Below are positions 21,071-31,991 of a stretch of 64,000 nt of DNA, piece after piece (positions within the stretch are counted from its first letter, which is position 1; each line of letters starts with the position of its first letter). Made by a program: the position numbers and the translations under genes. The stretch is from Incurvaria masculella (lineage: Eukaryota; Arthropoda; Insecta; Lepidoptera; Incurvariidae). The notes beneath the pieces were generated by a model. It worked only from the letters and a program-made list of their open reading frames with translations. It had not been told where the DNA came from and made no database searches. The stretch is taken from contig OX335659.1 in assembly GCA_946894095.1 (NCBI GenBank), forward strand, positions 3,851,501 through 3,915,500, in the 5' to 3' direction.

Positions 21071-21445
21071 ACTAAATACATATTATATTTGTAGTTCTTT
21101 CCAAAATGTTTTCGATTTAAATTCAGTAATTGTGGCATTAAGGCAGTCGTGAAGTTCCAGGTAAATTATGATTTAAAAAAAGAAATGCATTCTTTGTCCA
21201 TTGGCTACAACGAGGCCGTGAAAAACGGGCACAATTTTGCACGGCGACTGCCACTAACCAAATGAAACCGTCTTCCAGGCCCGAACGTTTCTCCACCCCT
21301 AAAGGTTGTCAGATATCAATCAAATGTTGGAATTAAAATAATTTGAGAAGGAATGTGACATGTATGTATGTATAAGCAACCGTGAAGCAAGGACACATTA
21401 ATTGAAGAAAGAGCCCAGTAAAAAGAACTACTTTATGAATATACT
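21071..21445. other. Non-coding stretch
   Basis: Nothing recognised. Confidence 0.3.
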
Positions 21446-21447
21446 GC

Positions 21448-21530
21448 AAGGCTGGACCCGAACCAGTAAAACATACCATTCGCGGGTATTGCGTCTACCA
21501 GTTTCGCCACCGGCTGTATACCCATAATTT
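21448..21530 (-). mobile_element. tRNA-like SINE head (Leu-like)
   Basis: The minus strand reads GCCGGTGGCGAAACTGGTAG, which holds an A-box match TGGCGAAACTGG. A B-box match GGTTCGGGTCC follows about 37 nt later. The start resembles tRNA-Leu, but the arms do not close into a full cloverleaf by eye. I take it as a tRNA-derived repeat rather than a tRNA gene. Confidence 0.5.
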
Positions 21531-21853
21531 GGAATTCTCCTACAGTCCCTCTTCCCGTAATGAATGCCTCCTACTAACACAGTGTTTAGCGACGTACCTG
21601 CTTAGTACGAAAAAGTATATTTACTTAAGTCAACCTAGGACTGGCTCTAGCGTCTGATGCCAAATACGATTTTGGTGATGACGGCAATATGTTTGATAGT
21701 TCAATCTTTGCAGTCAATGTCCGCAACGCAGATGAAGCGTTAAATCAATGTATGTAGGTATAATCTTAAACACTGTGTTAGTAGGAGGCATTCATTACGG
21801 GAAGAGGGACTGTAGGAGAATTCCAAATTATGGGTATACAGCCGGTGGCGAAA
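21502..21853. repeat. Perfect 86-bp inverted repeat
   Basis: Arms 21502-21587 and 21768-21853 are perfect reverse complements around a 180-bp centre. The outer end overlaps the A box of the tRNA-like sequence. Confidence 0.9.
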
Positions 21854-22330
21854 TTTGAGAAAGCTTAATTCTATGTCCGTTTTTTTGTTTTGTTTTGTAA
21901 ATATCTGTATTTTTCATTAAATAAAATTGAAAATTAACTTGAAAGTTCATTTCGATGAATTGTCTCTGCTTTGTTATATTCGGACGGACGTAACATTCTA
22001 AGAATTTAAGAAGTCCATTGTAGGTAGCACCCTCTCTCGCCCTTGGTTACCACCAACTTTATTATAATGTATGATGTGAGATATTTGATTCATATTATTC
22101 CGAGCGCGGTCCCTCTTTTCTAAGCCGTAGAGCCACAAGCCTCGTGCTCTCCCCCCCCCCCCCCCCCCCGTTATCAGGGAGCATGAAAGGATGTCACGAG
22201 GGGCGATCGCAACTTACGTCAAACAAGAGTTAGTGGAAAACGTCTAATTGTAGTTAGTTCGCTTACGAATTCGGGACGCGAAACATCGAATGTCCGTTGC
22301 ACTAAATAGCGTCTTGTGAATTTCTTACGT
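21854..22330. other. Non-coding stretch with a 19-base C run
   Basis: A homopolymer of 19 C occupies 22151-22169. Nothing else is recognised. Confidence 0.5.
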
Positions 22331-22690
22331 ATTCTTACGTGTCGTTGAAACTCGAGAGAACTCACTCGCCGCCGCTTCTGTTTTTATATGTAACCGTGAC
22401 TACGCCGCTCCCAAACAAATTAGTTTCGGTTGCTACTCCCGTCCTTCGATGCTCGCTGCCCCGGAATACCTCCGGACCCGTTCGTACTGGCGCGCTCGCG
22501 TGCAGCGGCTGAAGCGCAGCGCGCGCACGCACACGGGACCGCTGCAAACTTGATTACGCCGTTGACCGCTCCATTAGCATTTTCGAGGGCGCTGCAATCG
22601 CGGCGCAACCAAATTACGCAGCCTCTATCCCTTGGGGACTGCGAGGCCATCACCAAATGAGCTTCGAATCACATAATAATAGCACTCTAT
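22331..22690. other. GC-rich non-repeat island
   Basis: It is CpG-rich with several open frames on both strands (22362-22660) that overlap in antisense. The composition and lack of repeats suggest regulatory DNA or a CpG island rather than protein coding. Confidence 0.3.
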
Positions 22691-22704
22691 ACCCCCAAGT
22701 TCTT

Positions 22705-22925
22705 TGCATAGCTAATACCACACAATTACCGTCATGATATTAGCCCAAAGCATCACATTCCCGAAGGAATTAGGTGCAATGCCAGGACCGTCCCCTTATA
22801 AGCACGACGAAAAGGCCGTAAAACAGGGGTAATTTTTCATCCAATGCCGTGATACTGACCTGGGTAGGCTTAACCCTACCACCCTGATATGTACCGTAAC
22901 CTCTCGTATGAAAGGCTGGTCCTTC
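22705..22925 (-). mobile_element. SINE body fragment
   Basis: It has ATAGCTAATACCACACAA, ATTCCCGAAGGAATTAGGTG, TGCCAGGACCGTCCC and GGCTTAACCCTACCACC. No promoter head is present. Confidence 0.65.
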
Positions 22926-23261
22926 TAGCCTAGGGTGCACTTCGAGCTGCACAAATGTCAACAATAAGGTCAACTATTCTAACTTTTCACGTAACTGCAT
23001 GCAAGTACTGTTTTCTGTAACACCGACAAACCGACTTCATGGAACTGGAGGGAAAATACAGAGAATTTTCCATTGGTTTTGTTATCAGGAAGTAATTTAC
23101 AATTTAAGACTTTTCACATTTCGGGTTGTTGTTTCCTCGTAGTTCTTGGTTCTTTGCCTTAGACCGTTCTACCAATAATGTAAGTTATGGCAGTAGCATT
23201 TAGGTATAAAATCATAATAGATCATCATAAAAGACGAAAAAAAAACATAACTTATAGACCA

Positions 23262-23470
23262 GTGAAGTTTCTTTACGGGTTCTTCTTCACTGGTTGATCG
23301 ACTCCGCGGATCAATTAAATTGCGACATGACTTAGTGTAGTTTGACTACCAGAAGTTGAGTAAATAAATGAAATTAAATTAAATTAAATTGAACCATTTG
23401 GCCGTTTTTTTATCTAATGCAATGGTACTAAACCAGGCGGGCCCAACCCAACCACCAAGATACCCGCTGT
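23262..23470. repeat. Interspersed repeat (CCGCGGATC family) plus SINE scrap
   Basis: GGTTGATCGACTCCGCGGATC and TAGTGTAGTTTGACTACCA recur at 26970-27075 and 57405-57515. This copy ends in (AAATT)n, like a LINE 3' tail. 23390-23465 is a short SINE body piece (AATGCAATGGTAC, GGCGGGCCCAACCC). Confidence 0.55.
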
Positions 23471-24267
23471 TTTCGAGCTGATTTAAAAAGTTGAACTGTT
23501 TCTCCTAAATTTTAGGAACTAAGTGAAAGTTTTTCCTGGCATTTCCAATTAACATTTTTTCCGTTTAAGCAATCATATTGACTAACCTTTCAAACGATAC
23601 GAGTCCCTGATTCCATCTTAGCAAACCGGACAATTGACAATTTCACGGGGTCCCACTAATACGAGCTTAATAGGATCTTAACTCGCTCGGAGTAATACGA
23701 GCGAGGAAAACAAGCAGAATAGATGCCTCATAATGAAACGCAAAGCCGTTTTCCGGGGTCTTATTAAAAGGGTCGCCGTGTGAGTTGTGAAGAGTGTCTG
23801 CTGAATCGTCCTGAAATAGGCCAACGGGTCAAGGTGATGTAAACGGAAATGAAAATAGTCGCACGCAATGAAGTCGCGCGCAAAATTTCATATAATAAGC
23901 CATAATACATCTAATGAATGAAAGAATAAATGAAATCCAAAAGACCAATGCTCCCTTTTTGCAAAATATTGAACATTTTGTGCATGTAATTAGTAAAAGT
24001 ATTGCAAAAACCAGAGAAACCTACCTACATTATAAAACAGTATGCATAACAGCGAGATATTAGTTAAGACTTTTCCAAACATATTTTTTCCAAGGGAAAG
24101 AAGTATGCTGTGATCTAACCGTATGGCGCTAGGGAAAAGGTGTGATGTACATATAAGTAGAATAGTTAATTAATTTAAACATCTTATTTTTTTTATTCTG
24201 ATATGGTAAAAAAAATGCTTGAAAACTTGTTTATCATTTAAACCAAACTGACCTCACTCTTTCAACT
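23471..24267. other. Non-coding stretch
   Basis: Nothing recognised. Confidence 0.35.
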
Positions 24268-24605
24268 TTAAGGATGTTCCGACCCATACAATGTTTTCTT
24301 TACACAGAACGCAAAAAGTATTGCACTTTAAGGCACGAATTCGTCAAAAATATTAAATATAGCCATAGTAGTTGCAGCGAAAACATATTCACAATTTCAG
24401 GTTTAATGGTTTCGTTGTAATTGCCGATTAGAAGTTTTACATCGTTAGATGGCGCTGTTAAATAAAAATCGTATTTAAATAAATTGTAACAAAACCAATA
24501 ATCCTTAAAATTGTGAAATAGTTTTATTATTAATTCGTGGTTTAAAGTGCAATACTTTTTGCGTTATGTGTGCAAACAACTTTATATGGGTCGGAACAGC
24601 CTTAA
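24268..24605. mobile_element. TTAA-flanked MITE, second family
   Basis: TTAA at 24268-24271 and 24602-24605 flank terminal inverted repeats GGATGTTCCGACCCATA / GGCTGTTCCGACCCATA. The inverted similarity runs on through AACGCAAAAAGTATTGCACT for about 65 bp. No coding capacity is seen. The TTAA target suggests piggyBac-type mobilisation. Confidence 0.75.
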
Positions 24606-24879
24606 GCATGATATAGAAGTTTTATAACACACATTAAAAATAAGAACACGTCTAAATGTAAACATTTTAGACGCATTCATGTATCCTTTGTCCCTCCCAT
24701 CTGTGAAGCACGTGAAGAACAATTGTAAACACGTGTAACGTCATCGTAGCACGGCTCTAACATTCGTGAAGTACGTGCTCTGAGCCGCGTTACTTCTCGG
24801 TTATCACCGAAGTACAGTCTCACCTGCGGACATCCTGGAACGAGAGAAGTCTTACATATTTTCGCTGTCAGACTGTATT
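24606..24879. other. Non-coding stretch
   Basis: Nothing recognised. Confidence 0.3.
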
Positions 24880-25133
24880 AGGAGCCCTAAGCTTTCGCTG
24901 TCCGTCCGTCCGTCTGTCAAAGGGCTGTATCTCAGGAACCTTAATAGGTAGGCAGATGGCATTTTCACAGAGTGTGTATTTATTTTGCCGCTATTACAAC
25001 AAATAGGTAAAATACAAAAAATATAATAATCCAAGGGGGGTTCATACAAAAAACGTGTTTTTTTGGTGTTAAATTGTGTACGATGGTACGGAACCCTTCG
25101 TGTGCGAGTCCGACTCGCACTTGGCCGGTTTTT
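24880..25133 (-). mobile_element. GGCCAAGTGCGAGTCGG repeat, antisense copy
   Basis: The plus strand shows CCGTCCGTCCGTCTGTC, TTGCCGCTATTACAACAAAT, GTACGATGGTACGGAACCC and CGAGTCCGACTCGCACTTGG. This is the inverse of the copies at 27962, 31713 and 35628. It is a very abundant lepidopteran SINE-like repeat family; I do not give it a name. Confidence 0.75.
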
Positions 25134-25149
25134 TTTCCATGCTACTGGA

Positions 25150-25375
25150 CACATGATTCTAGCTATGACGATTCTAGCCATGAAATGAACCCCTACCAAA
25201 ACGGACCGTATTCCCGAAGGAAATGGGCCCCATGCCAGGAGCTTACGCACGGCTACATTAAACTTTATGGCTAACACCGACAATAGTTTATTGCCGCTTC
25301 GACCAGCTCTTATCCGATATATAATACCAAGCCGGGCGGGTCTTATACAGTTTTACATGGGTTCCGGTAGTTTTC
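25150..25375 (-). mobile_element. SINE body fragment
   Basis: It has CCCGAAGGAAATGGGCCCC, ATGCCAGGAGC and TTTTACATGGGTTCC. It adjoins the mariner fragment. Confidence 0.55.
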
Positions 25376-25385
25376 CGGGGTTTTA

Positions 25386-25775
25386 CATATGGACCTCTCG
25401 GATGTGAAGCAAGGCCCCGCGCTGCTCAAATTGTGTGGTTCATACGTGACCGATTATTTGACCAAACATACTGTAAATACAATCCAACAGGCACCGTATT
25501 CTCCGGATATGGTACCATGTGACTTTTTCCGGTTCTCAAAACTTAAATTAACCCTTCGTGGAAAGAGATTTTCGAGCATCGATGAAATAAAAGAAAATGC
25601 GACGGAGGCATTGAAAGCCATTCCTTCACCGGACTATCAAAAGTGTATGGAAGAATGGGTTAAGCGTTGGCGTATGTGCATCGCTTCAGACGGTTGTTAT
25701 TTTGAAGGTGATAAAATAAATGTATCCGAAAATTAACACAATCTTTTTTTATTTATTAATTCCCGGAACTGTTTG
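25386..25775 (+). pseudogene. mariner transposase C-terminal fragment with right end
   Basis: The open frame 25389-25736 ends in a natural stop. It contains QAPYSPDMVPCDFFRFSKLK, where the Asp of PCDFF is the third catalytic acid of mariner transposases. LRGKRFSSIDEIKENAT and a final EEWVKRWRMCIASDGCYFEG follow, typical of the family's C-terminus. About the first two thirds (DNA-binding domains and the first two Asp) are missing, as a SINE abuts the break. A likely terminal repeat (TTCCCGGAACTG) lies at 25759-25772. It is inactive. Confidence 0.85.
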
Positions 25776-25826
25776 GTCATAGTATGTATGTACCTACCAA
25801 CAAACCATTTATATAATTATTTCCAT

Positions 25827-25932
25827 ACTTAATTATAAATTTGCTTAAAACATCTGACGTATCTGAGTGTATGTAATGTACTTAATTATAAATTTGCTTA
25901 AAACATCTGACGTATCTGAGTGTATGTAATGT
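25827..25932. repeat. Perfect 53-bp tandem duplication
   Basis: Two identical 53-bp units start ACTTAATTATAAATTTGC at 25827 and 25880. Confidence 0.9.
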
Positions 25933-26965
25933 ACCTATAGGATGAATAAAAATTAAATTAAATGAAACAACGTACTCCCAGAAATAGGCGTGTCATACAA
26001 AGAAAGCCAGCAGTGAACCATTCTTTTTGTCAACATTTTTCGGGGGAAATCTGGGTATTTTTCTAAAAAATCTTTTGGTAACATTATTCAGTGCGTATTA
26101 TCACAGGTACAGCCCTAAATTTTAGAAAGAAAGAGAAAAGAAAATTCGTTTATTTGTCTCTTTTTTGCATTAAATTAAGTACATAGTGATTTTACGTACC
26201 TTCACGCGCAAATAATCTCATCAAAGTTGGCACCACTCACAAAAGACGTAACTGATTACGGAAAATATTGGTTTTAGCTAAGTATTAACTCTACGTATTA
26301 TATTTTATCGTCTCTACTTTGCTCTCTACAAATACGGTACGTTGTATGCGAGGGGAAAAAACCATTCCACAAATCGTTCTCCCTCAAATTAAGAACAGCT
26401 CTTATTTTAGCAATCATAAGTACACAATTTATCAGATTATGGCGAGATAAATTCACCTACACTCTCCATGCATAAATTAATACGACTCATACCCAAAATA
26501 GAATGCCAGGGCGGCTCAATAACGTTGTCTTTTCAAGCTCCAAAACAACTCTGAAGTATATTAAATGCATACTTTTGGTAATTTCCAAAGGAATCAATGT
26601 TGTTGGAGGAACTTTATTAAAACCAATTAAGCTAATGAATAAAACAGAGACTCTTTATATGTACTTAGGTGTTTTGATTAATTTATTTACTTTTTGATAC
26701 ATGTGTGCAAAAATCTATCATACCGCTTATAAGCAATTCCATAGTTCATCTATGAACAACAACGGTTGGGCATATATATCGCACATTCAACCATTTTGTT
26801 CAACAATACATCACACCAAATTCGTATATTCCCTTTTTACTTGCAGTCATGTGTGCAGTATTTTTAAATCCTTTTGTAAGAAAACGTGAAATTCCAGCAT
26901 AAAACTGTAAACTTTAGTGAATTCGATATCACCGTTATCTCATTAACATTTTTTGTTTTTAAACC
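25933..26965. other. Non-coding AT-rich stretch
   Basis: No gene or known repeat is seen. The short frames at 26503-26889 have no support. Confidence 0.35.
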
Positions 26966-26969
26966 CGTA

Positions 26970-27075
26970 AAGTATTTTTGCGAGTTCTTCTTTACTAGGT
27001 TGATCGAATCCGCGGATCTTTGTGACGTCACTTAGTGTAGTTCGAATACCAAAAAGTTTAAATAAATGAATTAAT
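26970..27075. repeat. CCGCGGATC-family repeat
   Basis: GGTTGATCGAATCCGCGGATC, TTTGTGACGTCACTTAGTG and ACCAAAAAGTTTAAATAAAT are shared with the copies at 23262 and 57405. The minus frame 26943-27146 covers it and is probably accidental. Confidence 0.6.
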
Positions 27076-27339
27076 TTGTTGTTATACCGCGACATCTCTA
27101 TGTTGTTGTGCTTCGGGCTTGTTTCCGCACTTAGACGGCAATACATCCAACTCTACAGATTATGAAAATAATTAGAAACCAGAATAATAACACATTAGTC
27201 TAAGCAGAAAACATTTTAATTTCTTCATTCGTCTGTAGGAGGGTAAAACTGTAATAATTTGTATTTTATACGCATTTTTTTTACTATCCTTTTTTAAATT
27301 CTATGCGTCGAAAAAATCGCTATGAAAACCACTGGGAAT

Positions 27340-27388
27340 CAGGATTCCTGATTCCTGATTACGGAATTCCAGGAATAGGCCTGCAGAT
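27340..27388. repeat. One terminus of the palindromic MITE family
   Basis: CAGGATTCCTGATTCCTGAT and GGAATTCCAGGAATAGGCCT match the terminal repeats of 17933-18253. The other end is not seen. Confidence 0.55.
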
Positions 27389-27429
27389 ATACATAAATAC
27401 ATTTTAACGTGTAGGTAGGAATAGCCTTT

Positions 27430-27930
27430 TGGATCTTTCGCTTAAATCGCATGCATGCCTGAAGTGTCGAAGGCCTCGTCTGTCCATCTCCGTGGAGAGC
27501 CCACACGTGCCGGCGTCCCCGCAGTCTTCGCGTATTTTTCATTTTTCCATACCGAAACTGGAGCGGTGGAAAGCGCGATTTTCCGGCAGCAATAGTAATA
27601 GGGCCCCAGAGGCTCGGGCGGGGCGCGGGGCGAGCGGGGTGCGCCGTGCGTGTCTAACGCGGCCCGGCTCGGGCTATTTTTCATCTGCGAGCACCACCCC
27701 GTGTTTCTTTAGGAGCCGCGATTGCGGCCGGCCCATTAAGCACGGCCTTCTGGCCCCACTAATTCCTCCGCCGCCGCGCTGTTGCCAGATTTCAGACGCG
27801 GGAAACTGCGGGCGTTATGTGTACTTGCGCCGTTGTAAGTCTTTATATTATCCCGCCTCGGTGCCGGTAATCGGGTTAGGCTGCCGCGATGTAAAGACGT
27901 AGGATTCACTCGAGCACCGCTGAGCTGATT
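27430..27930. other. GC-rich non-repeat island
   Basis: This is a sharply GC-rich block with overlapping antisense open frames (27429-27902 plus, 27442-27684 minus). No known domain and no convincing splice signals are seen. It is a candidate conserved regulatory or CpG-island sequence. Confidence 0.3.
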
Positions 27931-27961
27931 CATTGAGATGGATAAAAATCGTGTATTTAGA

Positions 27962-28243
27962 AAAACCGGCCAAGTGCGAGTCGGACTCGCACACGAAGTG
28001 TTCCGTACCATCGTACAAGATGTAACACAAAAATCACTTTTATTTTTATTGTTTTTAATTTTTTTCTTATTTGTTGTTATAGCGGCAAAAAAAATACAAA
28101 CTGGGGAAATAGCAGCTCACTACCTATTACGGTTCACGAGATACAGCCTTGTGGCAGACGGACGGACGGATGGGCGGACCGACGGACAGCAAAGGCTTAG
28201 TAATAGGGTTCCGTTGGCACCCATTGGTTACAGAACCCTAAAA
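27962..28243 (+). mobile_element. GGCCAAGTGCGAGTCGG repeat, full copy
   Basis: It starts AACCGGCCAAGTGCGAGTC and passes TTCCGTACCATCGTACAAG, TTGTTGTTATAGCGGCAAAA and GACGGACGGACGGATGGG. It ends AATAGGGTTCCG...CAGAACCCTAAA. About 280 bp, non-coding. Confidence 0.8.
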
Positions 28244-28875
28244 AACAGACTTATTATACATACGATATATATATATGTATAGGTATATACGAAAAATCTA
28301 ATTGAATCGCTTTTTCCAACGAATATAAAATGTATGTAGAAATAGCCTTGGCGCAAATCTTGACAAGTTGCAAACAATTATTTTTTGATTAAAGAATGTA
28401 CCTAGTACAATTTGTTTGCATTTTTGATGCGGTAATGTATATTTTAGAAAATGCCTTATGCCAGACTCTCTTTAAAACTCTGTTTAAAACAGTTTTAAAG
28501 GGGCTGCGACAACCTTGCTGACAGGCCAGTGCTACCTACTCCATTTTCGAAAAGCGTTATGAAACTCCTTAGATAATTCTTCGTCGTGCACAGAACGAGA
28601 GCCCTGTCTCTACCTGCCCCTTCGGTGAAGTGCCGCGATGGTATCTTAAGTACACTGTTCTCGAATCTGGCTAGGCCACCAGGAAGGAATAACAATAAAC
28701 CTAATCTGCACGTAAAACAGTCTAAAAGCACGCACAGGTGGAAAAACGCGATACAACACATCTCATCATTCATTGTCATAGTGCAATGTCATGTTCTTTG
28801 TCTGGGCCGTGGGGTTAGTCATTAGCAAAAAGTGTACACGAGATTACAAGTAGTCCAAATTACCAGGTTTTTTTA
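28244..28875. other. Non-coding stretch
   Basis: The antisense frames at 28495-28825 overlap each other and match nothing I know. The AAAGTTTTAAAGGGGCTGCGACAACC area may be an old transposon, but I cannot place it. Confidence 0.3.
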
Positions 28876-28879
28876 TGCA

Positions 28880-29286
28880 GCCTGACATGGATGGCTAATA
28901 CCACACAACTAATAGTATGGTATTAGCCCAATTCACCACATTCCCGAAGGAATTAGGTGCCTTGCCAGGATATTCCCTTTATGAGCACGGCTACACTGGA
29001 TGGAAAACACGGACAATTTTTCATTGCCGCTTCGACCATCTTTTCATCCAATGCGATGGTATCAACCCGGGCGGGCTTAAATCCTGGTAGGGTTTAGGCC
29101 CGTCCGGGGAAAGGGGACCTACAGTTTTACATGGATTTCGAATCATGGAGCAGCTCGCATTCGTGACAAAATGCACTTATCTAAATGAGAATGAGAAAGA
29201 AAGTGGTGCACAGACGGGCCGAGGATTTGAACCCAGACCTCTTGTATGCTAGTCTAGTCCCCGCGCCACAGGCTACGAGCCGCTCT
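28880..29286 (-). mobile_element. tRNA-derived SINE, nearly full length
   Basis: This is the best preserved antisense copy. The plus strand runs GACATGGATGGCTAATACC, CATTCCCGAAGGAATTAGG, TTGCCAGGATATTCCC and AATGCGATGGTATCAACCC. It ends with GAGGATTTGAACCCAGACC (inverse B box, about 29219-29237) and GCGCCACAGGCTACGAGCC (inverse A box). The 76-bp minisatellite begins right after it. Confidence 0.8.
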
Positions 29287-29332
29287 TACGTTGTTATTTC
29301 AAAATTCCCAAGGACCAAGATTCGTGGAGAAT

Positions 29333-30372
29333 ACCAGATTCTGGGGTTTCGTAAGATTTTTAAGGACCACCAAAGATTCCTTAGGGATTAACAAATATAT
29401 CTAGGATTACCAGATTCTGGGGTTTCGTAAGATTTCTAAGGACTACCAAAGATTCCTAAGGGATTAACAAATATTTCTAGGATTACCGGATTCTGGGGTT
29501 TCGTAATATTTCTAAGGACCACCAAAGATTCCTAAGGGATTAACAAATATTTCTAGGATTACCAGATTCTGGGGTTTCGTAAGATTTCTAAGGACTACCA
29601 AAGATTCCTAAGGGATTAACAAATATTTCTAGGATTACCAGATTCTGGGGTTTCGTAAGATTTCTAAGGACCACCAAAGATTCCTAAGGGATTAACAAAT
29701 ATTTCTAGGATTACCAGATTCTGGGGTTTCGTAAGATTTCTAAGGACCACCAAAGATTCCTAAGGGATTAACAAATATTTCTAGGATTACCAGATTCTGG
29801 GGTTTCGTAAGATTTCTAAGGACCACCAAAGATTCCTAAGGGATTAACAAATATTTCTAGGATTACCAGATTCTGGGGTTTCGTAAGATTTCTAAGGACC
29901 ACCAAAGATTCCTAAGGGATTAACAAATATTTCTAGGATTACCAGATTCTGGGGTTTCGTAAAATTTCTAAGAACCACCAAAGATTCCAAAGGGATTAAC
30001 AAATATTTCTAGGATTACCAGATTCTGGGGTTTCGTAAGATTTCTAAGGACCACCAAAGATTCCTAAGGGATTAACAAATATTTCTAGGATTACCAGATT
30101 CTGGGGTTTCGTAAGATTTCTAAGGACCACCAAAGATTCCTAAGGGATTAACAAATATTTCTAGGATTACCAGATTCTGGGGTTTCGTAAGATTTCTAAG
30201 GACCACCAAAGATTCCTGAGGGATTAACAAATATTTCTAGGATTACCAGATTCTGGGGTTTCGTAAGATTTCTAAGGACCACCAAAGATTCCTAAGGGAT
30301 TAACAAATATTTCTAGGATTACCAGATTCTGGGGTTTCATAAGATTTCTAAGGACTACCAAAGATTCCAAGA
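29333..30372. repeat. 76-bp minisatellite, about 13.7 copies
   Basis: The unit opens ACCAGATTCTGGGGTTTCG and continues AAGATTTCTAAGGACCACC, AAAGATTCCTAAGGGATTA and ACAAATATTTCTAGGATT. Copies differ at only a few positions. Each unit is itself made of three ~25-bp related parts sharing an A.ATTTCTAAGGA-like core, so it is a higher-order tandem array. Confidence 0.95.
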
Positions 30373-30599
30373 GACCACTCGTGCAGACGATTTGGGTAGA
30401 ATACTCATTTTTTCAAATGAGCAATAAAAATAATGACGGAATTATTTGTGCAAGGTTTGTATAAATTTGAGCATGCTGACTAGAATCTGACTTGAGTGGG
30501 ACTAACAAACCGGATTTCGGGATGCAACACAAGTAAGTACGCTTACGACTAGGATTATGGAGAACGATGATGAAGTCACATGATGTCAGATGATGTCAC
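30373..30599. other. Unique non-coding DNA after the minisatellite
   Basis: Nothing recognised, apart from TGATGTCA-type short repeats at 30580-30610. Confidence 0.3.
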
Positions 30600-30775
30600 A
30601 TCAGGTGTCAGTCTTCCTCAAATTGCACGGCTACATTTACGTGACGAAAATGACGTGACGTGACGAAAATAAATGTATCCAACTCAGAAAAAGAAATTGC
30701 GGCATGACCGGGGCGGAGATTTGAACCCAGACCTCTGGTATGTAAGGCAAATCCCTGCGCCACTAAACGAGACTT
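30600..30775 (-). mobile_element. SINE, head-proximal fragment
   Basis: Antisense B box in GAGATTTGAACCCAGACC (about 30717-30734), then GCGCCACTAAACGAGAC. The body part is short. Confidence 0.7.
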
Positions 30776-31220
30776 ATTTTATATGACGCAAAAAATATAA
30801 AAAATTAAAAGTCCGTTTCCCGGAATACACCTCATTGAGAGAATTCTTGCTCGTTTTACCCCAGGAAAAGCTTCAGAATTTAAAAAACTTTCAGGATTCT
30901 GAGAAAGCCCGAAATTAATTAAAACTAAACGGAAGCAAGCTAACTCATCATCCTATCAAAACAATTAAAAGATCTAAGCGGAAATGTGTTTTCTATTCAT
31001 TTATCCAACCATTTACATACATATATAGGTACCTTCGTGATAGGTACATACACTTCCCGATGCTCGGGTTTATTATGTTTTGTTGGAGGGTGGGTTTGTT
31101 TGTTTGTTTGTTAAACACAATATTTTGACCAAATCAGGAAGTAATATAATAGTTAGAGCGGCTAATTCAAAGGTTTGATTCCTGCATCAGACGAGCGTCA
31201 TGACCAAATACTTACTTCAA
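30776..31220. other. Non-coding stretch
   Basis: It contains a short GTTT microsatellite at about 31096-31112. Nothing else is recognised. Confidence 0.3.
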
Positions 31221-31224
31221 AGTA

Positions 31225-31590
31225 TGTTTTATGTAACTAGACATGGATGGCCGAATACCACACCCACCGTCATGATATTACCCCAACACACCACATTCCC
31301 GAAGGAATTAGGTAGATTCCATAAAATATCCCTTTCCCTAATGATCACGTCTACATTGAACAAAACACGGCAAATGTTTCATTGTCACTTCGAACACAGA
31401 AACGAATCAATGCGATGGTACCATTTCGGGAATCTTGCAATTTTACACGGCTTGCCAGCTCGCACTCGTGAGGAAATGCATTTATGCAACTTGGATAGTA
31501 AAAGAAAGTGTTGCATGAACGGGCGGGGATTTGAACCCAGACCTCTGGTATGCAAGGCAAATCCCACACCACTAGGCTAAGCGTTGTTGC
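31225..31590 (-). mobile_element. tRNA-derived SINE
   Basis: It has GACATGGATGGCCGAATACC, CATTCCCGAAGGAATTAGG and CAATGCGATGGTACCA. The inverse B box is in GGGATTTGAACCCAGACC (about 31526-31543) and the inverse A box in CACACCACTAGGCTAAGC. The open frames on both strands here are accidental. Confidence 0.75.
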
Positions 31591-31712
31591 GCTAAACAGC
31601 GTCCTGTGAAGTTCTAACTTGTTCGTACGTGTCGTTGGAACTCGAAGACATTAGTAGGGAAATAATTCGTAATCGAACTGTCTGGCAGCTCTACCGTCAA
31701 TGAAAAAATGTA

Positions 31713-31991
31713 AAACCGGCCAAGTGCGAGTCGGACTCGCACACGAAGGGTTCCGTACCATCGTACAAGATTTAATACAAATACATTACGTTTTGTGCAT
31801 GGGGGTGTAATTTTTATTATATTTTTATTTTGCCTATTTGTTGTTATAGCGGCAAAATAATTACACACTCTGAGAAAATTTCAGCTGCCTTGCTCTTACG
31901 GTTCATGAGGTACAGCCCTATGACAGACGGACGGACAGCGAAGGTTCAGTAATAGGGTACCGTTTTCACCCTTTGGGTACGGAACCCTAAA
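31713..31991 (+). mobile_element. GGCCAAGTGCGAGTCGG repeat
   Basis: From AACCGGCCAAGTGCGAGTC to TTTGGGTACGGAACCCTAAA, with GTTGTTATAGCGGCAAAAT and GACAGACGGACGGACAGCG inside. Same family as 27962-28243. Confidence 0.8.

Noticed and set aside
21448..21530. True tRNA-Leu gene
   Set aside because: A and B boxes are present, but the acceptor and other arms do not close and no anticodon arm is convincing. It is better explained as a tRNA-derived repeat.
26943..27146. 67-aa minus-strand protein with GFDQPS motif
   Set aside because: It is the translation of an interspersed repeat; the copies at 23262 and 57405 do not keep the whole frame.
27429..27902. 157-aa open frame
   Set aside because: GC-driven, overlapped in antisense by another frame, and no domain.
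29333..30372. CRISPR-like array
   Set aside because: Units are contiguous with no unique spacers, and the context is an animal genome.
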